In this document: piece by piece, positions 1 to 6,548 of the stretch | Numbering within the stretch: position 1 is the first letter of the stretch | Layout: each line of letters opens with the position of its first letter | From: a candidate division KSB1 bacterium | GTDB taxonomy: Bacteria; Zhuqueibacterota; JdFR-76; DREG01 | Reading direction: 5' to 3' | Length of the DNA: 7,325 bases | Assembly (NCBI GenBank): GCA_022566355.1 | Contig: JADFJB010000167.1 | Coordinates: 1 to 7,325 of the forward strand | Made by a program: the position numbers and the translations under genes | The notes under the pieces: model-generated | What the model saw: only the letters and a program-made list of their open reading frames with translations | Databases searched by the model: none | Told to the model about the DNA's origin: nothing

Positions 1-71
1 CGGATGCCAACATCCCTGATGAAGAGGAAGATGGTGATGATGATGCCGGGAGTTGGGATAAGGAACTGTAG
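1..71 (+). CDS. C-terminal tail of an acidic protein, 5' end outside the window
   Basis: The frame beginning at base 3 is open from the window edge to a TAG at 69-71. It gives a short, very acidic tail: DANIPDEEED, then GDDDAG and SWDKEL. No domain can be recognised in 22 residues. The frame is preferred because the other two give a stop-filled reading or a Met-rich reading of the same GAT/ATG repeats. The Asp/Glu run could be a disordered acidic tail or the end of a calcium-binding-like repeat, but this cannot be decided. It could also be an upstream piece of the same broken gene as the T9SS fragment that follows, since only about 50 bases separate them. Confidence 0.35.
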   Translation, partial: DANIPDEEEDGDDDAGSWDKEL

Positions 72-121
72 AATGATCTTTCAGTGGTCGTTTCTGGGTC
101 GGTATCATAAGACAAAAAGCG

Positions 122-658
122 TTGGTGTTGGCGGAGGCTAACCTTGCAGCCTTTGCTGATACTGATAAAGAACCCATGAATCTATTAACCTTATTTGATA
201 TCAGTCTATATGGTTTAAGGAATAAAACCGAAGCTGCAGCCATTCTGGCGCAATATGTAAGTAAGTATCCGAATGACATAATTACAAAGCGACTTCAAAT
301 CGAACTGGATAAAGCAACAGATGAAGCCAGTGGGAAATTATTGAACAGTCCTGAAGTAGCGGCGAATTTTGAATCTGTGGCGAAATTTGAGCTGCTGCCA
401 AACTACCCCAATCCATTTAACCCATCCACAACCATTCTATTCGAATTGCCACAAGAAGAGTTGGTTGTCCTGCGAATTTATAATTTAAAAGGCCAGCTTG
501 TAACAGAGCTTGTCAATGAATTGAAACAAGCGGGGCGGCATTCTGTTATATGGAATGCAGAAGATCAATCCGACAGATTTGTTGCGAGCGGCGTTTATAT
601 TCTAACTCTGGAACTTGGCCGACAAAAATTTACCCGAAAGTTGATGTTGGTTAAGTAA
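122..658 (+). CDS. Short protein with C-terminal T9SS (type A) sorting domain, probable remnant of a larger secreted protein
   Basis: Residues 92-178 form a typical T9SS C-terminal sorting domain. NYPNPFNPSTTI lies at residues 94-105, followed by the beta-strand pattern LRIYNLKGQLV, then VIWNAEDQ, SGVYIL (156-161) and the ending KLMLVK. In the T9SS family this domain directs a Sec-exported protein through the outer membrane and is usually cleaved. Residues 1-70 are mainly helical and TPR-like (EAAAILAQYVSKYPND). The protein has no signal peptide, which a T9SS cargo needs. The only upstream start is a TTG at 122 without a convincing ribosome binding site; the first ATG is at 176. The frame is open back to base 77, just after a TGA at 74-76, so coding sequence probably extended further upstream before a frameshift, stop or deletion. 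The sorting domain is certain in kind; whether the ORF is functional is doubtful. Confidence 0.6.
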   Translation: MVLAEANLAAFADTDKEPMNLLTLFDISLYGLRNKTEAAAILAQYVSKYPNDIITKRLQIELDKATDEASGKLLNSPEVAANFESVAKFELLPNYPNPFNPSTTILFELPQEELVVLRIYNLKGQLVTELVNELKQAGRHSVIWNAEDQSDRFVASGVYILTLELGRQKFTRKLMLVK

Positions 659-697
659 ACTGTTATTGTCGCGATTATTACATAATTGAGAAATAAG

Positions 698-737
698 AAC
701 AGCCCGGGTTCTTTATTAAGGATCCGGGCTGTTTTTT
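698..737 (+). terminator. Rho-independent terminator after the T9SS ORF, possibly bidirectional
   Basis: A 10-base perfect arm AACAGCCCGG (698-707) pairs with CCGGGCTGTT (724-733). The stem extends inward by six more pairs, two of them G-T wobbles, to a TATT loop (714-717). A run of six T follows on the plus strand (732-737). It sits 39 bases after the T9SS ORF stop. On the minus strand the stem is followed by the weaker T-rich CTTATTT, so it may also end the sfsA-nth transcript, whose last stop codon is about 45 bases away. Confidence 0.85.
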
Positions 738-782
738 CCTATGCCATTTTTCTGTCCCTATGATTTTTACCCCTTGCACGAA

Positions 783-1451
783 TTACACACCCGTTGACGA
801 TGGACAAATATCCTGCAGAAAACAATGAGCACAATCCGGCCTTCTCGCAACACAAATGCCCCGCCCATGGTGGATTAAATAATGTGAAAACAGGGTCCAT
901 TGCTCTTGCGGTATTTGTTTGATAAGATCTTGTTCGATTTTAACCGGATCTGAATGTTTAGTAAGTCCCAATAGATTCGATATTCTTTTTACATGGGTGT
1001 CTACTACAACGCCTATGTTTTTGCCAAAAGCATTGCCAAGTACCACGTTTGCTGTTTTTCGACCCACCCCGGGTAATATTGTCAATTTTTCCATCATATC
1101 AGGAACTCTTCCATTGAACTCATCAACTATACTTGTAGAGGCAAGCTTAATATTTTTGGATTTACTGCGAAAGAATCCTGTGGATTTAATAATATCTTCG
1201 ACTTCTGCAATCGGTGCTTCCGCCATACTTTTTGCATCCGGAAATCGATCAAATAATATCGGGGTCACCATGTTCACACGTTTATCTGTGCATTGAGCGG
1301 ATAATATGGTCGCGACCAACAATTGAAATGGATTATTGTGGTGTAATGCACAATCAGCGTCAGGATAGTTCTGTTTAAGTCGAAAGAGCAATTCTTTAAC
1401 GAATTCTTTGTTGTTGTTTTTTGACTTTTTTTGAATTTTCGTTTTCATCAT
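783..1451 (-). CDS. nth: Endonuclease III, DNA glycosylase/AP lyase
   Basis: Base-excision repair enzyme that removes oxidised pyrimidines from DNA and nicks the resulting abasic site by beta-elimination. The 222-residue length is close to the family norm of about 210. The helix-hairpin-helix motif LPGVGRKTANVV lies at residues 126-137 and carries the Schiff-base lysine K132, the equivalent of E. coli K120. The catalytic aspartate is D151 in VVDTHVKR (E. coli D138). The C-terminal 4Fe-4S loop has the canonical spacing C200-X6-C207-X2-C210-X5-C216. LLVATILSAQCTD (44-56) is the usual N-terminal helix signature. The start ATG overlaps the sfsA stop by one base (TAATG), and a second ATG follows directly. 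The first ten or so residues are a Lys/Asn-rich extension. All key residues are present, so it should be active. Confidence 0.97.
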   Translation of the reverse strand: MMKTKIQKKSKNNNKEFVKELLFRLKQNYPDADCALHHNNPFQLLVATILSAQCTDKRVNMVTPILFDRFPDAKSMAEAPIAEVEDIIKSTGFFRSKSKNIKLASTSIVDEFNGRVPDMMEKLTILPGVGRKTANVVLGNAFGKNIGVVVDTHVKRISNLLGLTKHSDPVKIEQDLIKQIPQEQWTLFSHYLIHHGRGICVARRPDCAHCFLQDICPSSTGV

Positions 1452-2146
1452 TAAATTTCCACAGGTATGCTGGTTGTAATTTCAATACTTTGATGCGTAA
1501 CTTCTGCCTGATAAGCGTAAATTTCAACTCCTTTTTTTTGTGCAGTTTTTAGTATCTTCGAAAAATCCGGATCAATATCCCAGGCTGGAGAAAATACTGC
1601 TGTATCATTTCTCTGAATCACAAAACATACGACTGCTCGGTATCCATTTCGTGTGCTTTCAATTAACTCCCGCACATGTCTTGCACCTCTTTTTGTAACG
1701 GAATCAGGGAATAATGCTTTTCCATCTTTCTTCAAGGTAACACTTTTAATTTCCACAATACATGGCTGACCATTCCCCCGCAGCAGGAGATCAAAACGGC
1801 TTTTCTGACCAACATTCACTTCTCGTTTGATATCATCATAATCTGATAGCTCTGCAATGATGCCCTTATTGATAGCTTCTTCAAGGAGTCGATTGGTCCT
1901 GTTGGTATTAATTCCAACTAAGGTTTGATTTGCCTCAACAAGCTCCCATGTATATCTCAATTTCCTTTTCGGATTTTGAGAATCTGAAACATAAACCTTA
2001 CTTCCTGATTCAATCAATCCCAACATGCTACCCGGGTTTGGGCAATGGACAGTGGTCTCCCGGCCATTGGCAAACTTTACATCTGCTAAAAACCGCTTAT
2101 ATCTTTGAATGAATGTTCCTTCAATGAGGAGATTTTCAAATTCCAT
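1451..2146 (-). CDS. sfsA: SfsA family protein (sugar fermentation stimulation protein A), putative DNA-binding nuclease fold
   Basis: Full-length SfsA at 231 residues, the usual family size. Conserved blocks appear in order: RYKRFLADV (15-23), HCPNPGSM (34-41), NPKRKLRYTWELV (58-70), VGINTNRTN (77-85), SRFDLLL (116-122), VEIKSVTL (131-138), FPDSVTKRGARHVREL (146-161) and FVIQRND (175-181). The family combines an N-terminal OB-like part with a C-terminal PD-(D/E)XK nuclease-like fold; D119, E132 and K134 would be the acidic/lysine centre. In E. coli the protein was named for stimulating maltose use and for DNA binding, but its biochemical role is unsettled. The ATG at 2146 is the natural start because the family motif begins soon after it; the upstream GCAGAG is at best a weak ribosome binding site. 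It is first in an operon with nth and overlaps it by one base, which implies translational coupling. Confidence 0.95.
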   Translation of the reverse strand: MEFENLLIEGTFIQRYKRFLADVKFANGRETTVHCPNPGSMLGLIESGSKVYVSDSQNPKRKLRYTWELVEANQTLVGINTNRTNRLLEEAINKGIIAELSDYDDIKREVNVGQKSRFDLLLRGNGQPCIVEIKSVTLKKDGKALFPDSVTKRGARHVRELIESTRNGYRAVVCFVIQRNDTAVFSPAWDIDPDFSKILKTAQKKGVEIYAYQAEVTHQSIEITTSIPVEI

Positions 2147-2191
2147 TTACTCTGCCAGTAAAGTCAGTTATGTTGTCATAATTATCACCGG

Positions 2192-2197
2192 ATTATA
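2192..2197 (-). promoter_or_regulatory. Candidate -10 element for sfsA-nth
   Basis: A perfect TATAAT on the minus strand lies 46 bases before the sfsA ATG, inside the divergent intergenic region. No good -35 hexamer stands 16-18 bases upstream; TTGAAT is only 11 bases away and TTGATT is 21 away. The hexamer may be chance in AT-rich DNA. Confidence 0.25.
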
Positions 2198-2293
2198 AGT
2201 TAAATGAGATTCAATTAAAATCAAGTTCAACACTTCGTAATTTTGAATTCTGCTAATTCATTTCATTTTAGAACGAAATCTCTTGATTTTCCC

Positions 2294-2332
2294 TAGAATA
2301 ATCCGTAATGTAAGTTTTATTTTGCATATAAC
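2294..2332 (+). promoter_or_regulatory. Candidate promoter region for the DhaL-DegV/plsY operon
   Basis: Two possible -10 hexamers precede the plus-strand operon: TAGAAT at 2294-2299 and TATAAC at 2327-2332, each one mismatch from TATAAT. Neither has a clear -35 at normal spacing. The second would place the transcript start about 20 bases before the ATG at 2360. That ATG is preceded only by the weak purine stretch AAAAGATAAG. Some promoter must lie between 2147 and 2359 because the genes on either side diverge; its exact place is uncertain. Confidence 0.25.
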
Positions 2333-2359
2333 CTTTATGAAATAAAAGATAAGAATGTT

Positions 2360-4168
2360 ATGAGAATTACCTATTTAGACGGAAAACGATATAGCCGTGC
2401 AGTTTTGGCTGCTTCACTATGGATCAATGAAAAACAGCAGAGGCTCAATGACATAAATGTATATCCCGTTCCGGATGGGGATACGGGAACGAATATGGCC
2501 TCTACGATGGTTTCCATAGCCGAATCCATTCGAGCTAATAATTTCAGTGATACGATTGAAATCGCAGGAGACCAGGTTGCAGAATCTGCTTTGAATGGCG
2601 CCCGGGGTAATTCCGGGGCTATTTTAGCTCAATTTTTTTATGGATTATCAGAAGGGTTTAAAGGGCAAATTAAAGTTTCCACCAAGCATTTTGCTGACGC
2701 TGTTCACCGCGCTGTCGAAAGCTCTTATGAAGCGCTTTCCCATCCCAAAGAAGGCACTATTCTTACAGTTATTAAAGACTGGGGAAATCATATAAAACAG
2801 ATTGCACATAAGACACATGATTTTTCTGAATTGATGCATTCGTCTTTAGCGGTTGCTAAACATTCGTTGGAAGAAACACCAAAAAAGTTGAAGGTGCTGG
2901 CAAAGGCTTGTGTGGTTGATGCCGGTGCACAAGGATTTGTGTATATCCTTGAAGGAGTTTTCAATTTTATCAAAGATGGCAGCTTGGTGAAACTAAACCA
3001 GACCCAATTCTCCGGTTCGGATTTTGGCTCCAATGTTGCAAAGTTCACTTATTCAGCGGAAGAAATCACTTTTCGCTATTGCACTGAATTCTTCTTGATA
3101 GGAGAAAACATTCCAACAAAACTTCTGCGAAAAAACTTGCAGGAATTTGGCGATTCCTTAATTGTGGCCGGCTCTGAAAAACGAACCCGCATCCATATTC
3201 ATACGGACCAACCTCGCCAGGTTTTCGATTTTGTCAAAGAGTATGGAGAAATTAAAGATCAAAAAATGGATGATATGATGCAACAGCATTACGATATCCA
3301 TGATAAGAAACATACCCATTCTTTGGCACTTGCAACCGACAGTTCGTGTGATCTGCCCAAAGAAATTCTGAAAAAATATAATATTCATACCGTTCCTCTC
3401 AGAATAACCATAAATAAAACAGAGTACGTGGATAAAGTAACTATCCAGGCAGATGAATTTTACTCCCGACTCATGGAAGCTGAAGAGTTTCCCAAGACTT
3501 CACAGCCGGCTCCTAAAGATTTTCTAAGGATATTCCAACAACTAGCCAGAACGTATGATGCAATCATTGCTATTCAAGTTTCAAAAGCCCTAAGTGGGAC
3601 GTATCAATCGGCTTTAACTGCTTCAAAACAAATTCCCGGCACTGATTTTAAAATCATCGATTCGAAATCAGTAACGGTTGGTCTTGCCCTGATTGTGCAA
3701 GCTGCTGCCGAGAAGATTGAAGAAGGGATTAAGATCGATGATTTAGTGCCCCTGATCGAGAGATGGGTTAAGAATTGCAAAATTTTCATAAGTCTTGCGA
3801 CTGTTGAATATTTAATTCGAGGCGGAAGGTTAAGCAAAGGCAAAGCGATGGTTGCAAATGTCTTAAATTTACGCCCAATTCTTTCGATTGGCACGAATGG
3901 AAACGTAAAGAAAGTTGCGTCAGCAAAACCAGGAATTCCCTCGCAGGAAAAAGCTCTGGACTTGCTTTTTTCAGAATCTAAAAAAATGATAGCTCCAAAA
4001 TTTGCAATTGCACATGTAGAAACCCTTTCCACAGCCGAGTGGTATCACCAAAAAATTCTTGCCAGATACCCAGATCAAGAAATCATAATTATGCCTGTAT
4101 CGCCTGCACTTGGCGCCCATGCCGGACCTGGCGCAGCCGCAGTCGCTGTTATGGATTTAGGTGATTAA
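2360..4168 (+). CDS. DhaL kinase-DegV fusion, predicted single-chain fatty acid kinase (FakA-FakB type)
   Basis: This 602-residue protein joins two modules that are usually separate. Residues 1-205 are a DhaL/DAK2 kinase domain with NVYPVPDGDTGTNM (33-46; D39 and D41 fit the Mg-ATP ligands), ARGNSGAILAQ (81-91) and DAGAQGFVYILEG (187-199). Residues 235-315 match the FakA middle domain: YCTEFFLIG, IHIHTDQP, and MMQQH at the end, keeping C241, H279, H281 and H310. Residues 320-602 are a DegV/FakB fatty-acid-binding domain: ATDSSCDLP (325-333), TSQPAP (380-385), SKALSGTYQSA (408-418), EYLIRGGRLSKG (483-494), NLRPILSI (503-510) and GAHAGPGAA (585-593). By analogy to Firmicutes FakAB it would bind a free fatty acid and phosphorylate it to acyl-phosphate in the cytoplasm. 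It overlaps the plsY ribosome binding site. PlsY uses acyl-phosphate, which supports this role. The domain assignments are firm; the substrate is inferred. Confidence 0.9.
   Translation: MRITYLDGKRYSRAVLAASLWINEKQQRLNDINVYPVPDGDTGTNMASTMVSIAESIRANNFSDTIEIAGDQVAESALNGARGNSGAILAQFFYGLSEGFKGQIKVSTKHFADAVHRAVESSYEALSHPKEGTILTVIKDWGNHIKQIAHKTHDFSELMHSSLAVAKHSLEETPKKLKVLAKACVVDAGAQGFVYILEGVFNFIKDGSLVKLNQTQFSGSDFGSNVAKFTYSAEEITFRYCTEFFLIGENIPTKLLRKNLQEFGDSLIVAGSEKRTRIHIHTDQPRQVFDFVKEYGEIKDQKMDDMMQQHYDIHDKKHTHSLALATDSSCDLPKEILKKYNIHTVPLRITINKTEYVDKVTIQADEFYSRLMEAEEFPKTSQPAPKDFLRIFQQLARTYDAIIAIQVSKALSGTYQSALTASKQIPGTDFKIIDSKSVTVGLALIVQAAAEKIEEGIKIDDLVPLIERWVKNCKIFISLATVEYLIRGGRLSKGKAMVANVLNLRPILSIGTNGNVKKVASAKPGIPSQEKALDLLFSESKKMIAPKFAIAHVETLSTAEWYHQKILARYPDQEIIIMPVSPALGAHAGPGAAAVAVMDLGD
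4159..4164 (+). promoter_or_regulatory. Ribosome binding site that sets the plsY start
   Basis: AGGTGA, a good Shine-Dalgarno match, lies inside the last codons of the upstream fusion gene. It is eight bases before the ATG at 4173. It favours that ATG over the in-frame GTG at 4161, which overlaps the site itself. Its position implies that plsY translation is coupled to that of the fusion gene. Confidence 0.7.
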
Positions 4169-4172
4169 TAAA

Positions 4173-4802
4173 ATGTACTCTTTAATTCTAATCATTTTCT
4201 TAAGCTATTCGGCTGGCTCAATTCCAACGAGTATCATCATAAGTAAGATTTTCTTTGGTTTTGATATTCGGACTAAAGGCAGTGGAAACGCAGGAGGCAC
4301 CAACGCATTTCGTGTTCTAGGTTGGAAAGTCGGTATAATTGTTATGCTAGTTGACATTGCTAAGGGAATTTTAGCCACCTATACTATTTCACAATTACGA
4401 ATAGATGATTTACCATGGGACCAGATATATATCCAAATGCTTGCGGGTACTTTTGCAATCGTCGGTCATATCTGGACTGTTTTCGCTGGTTTTCGTGGTG
4501 GAAAAGGTGTGGGAGCAGCAACTGGTATGCTAATCGTACTTTATCCTTCTGCGGTTTTAATTTGTCTGGTAGTTTTCTTAATCGTACTAATAACAACCAG
4601 ATATGTATCGCTTTCCTCACTAAGCGCCGCAGTGACTTTACCATTGGCTTTAATATTTCTAAACGTAACGTATGATTCTACCCTATCCCCACCCCTTTTA
4701 ATTTTAGCCGTTTGCGTGTCGATATTGATCATTTACACGCATCGGTCTAATATCCAACGATTGATCAATGGCAATGAAAATCGAATTAAGAAAATATTTT
4801 AA
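4173..4802 (+). CDS. plsY: Glycerol-3-phosphate acyltransferase, acyl-phosphate dependent
   Basis: Integral inner-membrane enzyme that transfers the acyl group of acyl-phosphate to the sn-1 position of glycerol-3-phosphate, giving lysophosphatidic acid, the first step of phospholipid synthesis. From the ATG at 4173 it has 209 residues, typical of PlsY. The three conserved family motifs are present: GSGNAGGTNAFR (36-47), GHIWTVFAGFRGGKG (98-112) and HRSNIQRLINGNE (190-202). Several hydrophobic membrane segments separate them, and SYSAGSIPTSIIIS near the start matches the first-helix signature. A GTG at 4161 would add four residues but is less likely, given the spacing from AGGTGA. It starts four bases after the stop of the DhaL-DegV fusion gene, whose product would supply acyl-phosphate. 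Only 10 bases separate its stop from that of the convergent gene, with no clear terminator between. Confidence 0.96.
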   Translation: MYSLILIIFLSYSAGSIPTSIIISKIFFGFDIRTKGSGNAGGTNAFRVLGWKVGIIVMLVDIAKGILATYTISQLRIDDLPWDQIYIQMLAGTFAIVGHIWTVFAGFRGGKGVGAATGMLIVLYPSAVLICLVVFLIVLITTRYVSLSSLSAAVTLPLALIFLNVTYDSTLSPPLLILAVCVSILIIYTHRSNIQRLINGNENRIKKIF

Positions 4803-4812
4803 ATTGATGATT

Positions 4813-5379
4813 TTAATTTGATACACTACGAAACTTTGAGATCAATTTCTTAACAAGAAACAAGAACAAGCCTAAAATAGCTGCAATTACTACCTCGACA
4901 AAAATCGCAATAAAATTATGCTTCCGGAATAAACTCGGGATAAATTCATTAAGATCCGAAGACCTGCGTATATCCAAAAAGATTGATACATCAGACAGAT
5001 AATAACTTTCCGATAAAGGCCAAAAAATGGGTAGGCCATAAGGTAGTCGAGTGTCGGCGCCAAAAAAATCAGAAACAATATGCAACAAATAAAATCCCAA
5101 AAACCATAAGGAATAGGATGTACTATCCTTTTTTTTTATGAACCTTGCGAACACGAATAAAATGAGAAAAAGTATCCCTGAAATCGCAAAACTATGACTT
5201 ATTCCCCGGTGATACCGATTCGGATCTCCCTCTAAAAATCCAAATATAAAATCAAAGTCAGGTAAGTTTGATGCGAATGCAATCAGAAGAATCGTAATAA
5301 ATGAAAACCGCCACGGGTGTGGTCTAAATTGTGCATAAAATGCTAGCCCTAAAAGGGTATGTCCTATTGGAGAAGGCAA
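4813..5379 (-). CDS. YdjM-type inner-membrane metal-dependent hydrolase
   Basis: This is a 188-residue membrane protein of the YdjM / LexA-binding inner-membrane putative hydrolase family. Possible metal-binding residues sit where the family keeps them: H7 in MPSPIGHTLLG, LPDFDF (39-44) with D41 and D43, YHRGISHS (56-63) with H57 and H62, and LLHIVSDFFGADTR (98-111) with H100, D104 and D109. Hydrophobic segments lie near residues 25-37, 65-80, 91-103 and 157-176, consistent with an inner-membrane location. The substrate of the family is unknown. The start is taken as TTG at 5379 because MPSPxGH is the usual family N-terminus and an in-frame TAA lies six codons upstream with no ATG or GTG between. 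No ribosome binding site is visible. It lies 73 bases downstream of the HD-domain gene on the same strand and may be co-transcribed with it. Confidence 0.8.
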   Translation of the reverse strand: MPSPIGHTLLGLAFYAQFRPHPWRFSFITILLIAFASNLPDFDFIFGFLEGDPNRYHRGISHSFAISGILFLILFVFARFIKKKDSTSYSLWFLGFYLLHIVSDFFGADTRLPYGLPIFWPLSESYYLSDVSIFLDIRRSSDLNEFIPSLFRKHNFIAIFVEVVIAAILGLFLFLVKKLISKFRSVSN

Positions 5380-5407
5380 TTCAAAATATATGGTTTAACA
5401 AAGATTT

Positions 5408-5444
5408 GTAATTTGACGCAAAACCAATAATTCAATCAAATTAC
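5408..5444. repeat. Nine-base inverted repeat between the HD-domain gene and the YdjM-type gene
   Basis: GTAATTTGA (5408-5416) and TCAAATTAC (5436-5444) are perfect inverted copies separated by 19 bases. The element lies about 28 bases upstream of the TTG start of the YdjM-type gene and just after the HD-domain gene stop. The stem is AT-rich and lacks a clean T-run, so it is a poor terminator. A regulator-binding site or a chance palindrome are both possible. Confidence 0.4.
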
Positions 5445-5452
5445 GCGGGAGA

Positions 5453-6355
5453 TTAATTTAATTGGCTTGCGTCTATAGTTGGTTTTATAGGAATTAGATT
5501 TGATTCCAATTTCTCTAAACTCGATGACTTGAGTTTCTTTTCGAACCAATAAACAATATCAAGCGGTAATGAAAATATTTGATTCAACTTGGTGAGATGA
5601 TCTAACGCATTTTCAAGACTAAATGCAGGACGAAAGGGCCGACTGCTAATCATAGCATCAAAAATATCCATATTGAACAACATCCAGGCAATTTCATTAG
5701 CCTTTTCTTTATTCCTGCAATCGGATGAATTTCTCAGTTCACCGGGGCAATGATGAAATAAAATTCCATTACCGATCTCTTGGTTTTTGCCCTGGTTGTA
5801 ATATCCAAACAAAATATAAGAAATCAATGGATGCTGCTGCATCAATATTTCTTCATCGTCTTTAAATTGCTGGCTGGAAAATAATATCGAATGTGGGAGG
5901 CGAGTTATACCAATATCATGAATGAATGCTGATTGTAAATAAAGTTCCAAGTCCTTTTTGGCCAATCCCATGTCCAATCCGTATTTTGCTACAAGCGATG
6001 TAACAGCCAAAGTATGACGATAATAATAACCAAAACGTTTTAAGACATTGAGTTCTTGCAAAAAGACAAAGGGTAATTGTATGCTTCCAAGTAGGTTCAA
6101 TACCTGGTAAAAATCATCTGTGTTTTTTCGCAGGAAGGAATATTTTCCATCGGAAATTAATTCACTCAGATGATCATATATGGGTGTTTCGGAAATGTTT
6201 TGCAAACAGCTTCCAGATGCCAGCTCAAATTTCGGCAGCGATTCACAACAGTCTTCTGTTAATTCAAAATTTGGTTTAGCGATCATATTTTGATCCATTG
6301 CAGTAACAAATAAGAAAAGTTTTTTACCAATTGTTGTAGATTTTATTAAGCTCAT
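5453..6355 (-). CDS. HD-domain protein, degenerate HD-GYP-like
   Basis: Residues about 100-275 of this 300-residue protein align with the HD-GYP phosphodiesterase layout: RHTLAVTSLVA (113-123; H114), the HD pair in FIHDIGITRLP (144-154; H146, D147), MQQHP (172-176; H175), LFHHCPG (199-205; H201, H202), and NMDIFDAMISSRPFRPA (228-244), which corresponds to the family's VADVFDALTSxRPYRxA. The GYP segment (normally HHExxDGxGYP) is replaced by HHCPGELRNSSDC, so cyclic-di-GMP hydrolysis cannot be assumed; the metal-site histidines and aspartates are mostly kept. Residues 1-100 match nothing I recognise and contain CC at 36-37; no signal peptide or receiver domain is evident. The ATG at 6355 has an AT-rich leader without a Shine-Dalgarno sequence; M20 and M24 are other possible starts. 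It could be a phosphohydrolase, or a signalling protein that binds a nucleotide without cleaving it. Confidence 0.75.
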   Translation of the reverse strand: MSLIKSTTIGKKLFLFVTAMDQNMIAKPNFELTEDCCESLPKFELASGSCLQNISETPIYDHLSELISDGKYSFLRKNTDDFYQVLNLLGSIQLPFVFLQELNVLKRFGYYYRHTLAVTSLVAKYGLDMGLAKKDLELYLQSAFIHDIGITRLPHSILFSSQQFKDDEEILMQQHPLISYILFGYYNQGKNQEIGNGILFHHCPGELRNSSDCRNKEKANEIAWMLFNMDIFDAMISSRPFRPAFSLENALDHLTKLNQIFSLPLDIVYWFEKKLKSSSLEKLESNLIPIKPTIDASQLN

Positions 6356-6489
6356 ATTTTTATAATATCAATAATCCGTAATCTATTTATTGAATATTTT
6401 ATCGGCTGATTCACGGCATTCTTAATACAATTAATGAAGAGCGAGTATAAATCATTATGGGATAAACTTTGGGTGCTTAATATACTCAT

Positions 6490-6520
6490 AAAAAAAGGCC
6501 TATTAAAAAAATAGGCCTTT
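6490..6520 (-). terminator. Rho-independent terminator after the TPR-protein gene
   Basis: AAAGGCCTATT (6494-6504) and AATAGGCCTTT (6510-6520) form a perfect 11-base stem with a five-base loop. Read on the minus strand, a run of seven T (6496-6490) overlaps the foot of the stem. It begins 29 bases after the TPR-gene stop and separates that gene from the HD-domain gene, which must therefore have its own promoter between about 6356 and 6490. I could not pick that promoter out with confidence. Confidence 0.9.
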
Positions 6521-6548
6521 AATATTTCTGATATGGAATTAAAATTAG

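Noticed and set aside
26-46. Short GAT/ATG-rich run near the left edge that might be a simple-sequence repeat.
   Set aside because: It is only a few triplets long and is explained by Asp/Glu codons in the acidic C-terminal tail.
919-1296. Plus-strand ORF of 125 residues opposite nth.
   Set aside because: It lies wholly antisense to an unmistakable nth gene, and its translation has no recognisable domain.
2297-2309. The 13-base string AATAATCCGTAAT occurs here and again at 6370-6382, both upstream of genes.
   Set aside because: One shared 13-mer is about what chance gives in an AT-rich 7 kb window counting both strands. The copies are also in opposite orientation relative to the genes that follow.
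2147-2359. Possible riboswitch or small RNA in the divergent intergenic region.
   Set aside because: The stretch is AT-rich with no strong hairpin or terminator. Only weak five-base inverted repeats such as ATTTC/GAAAT are visible.
3604-4032. Minus-strand ORF of 142 residues opposite the DegV domain.
   Set aside because: It is a shadow of a well-conserved coding region; the antisense product shows no family motifs.
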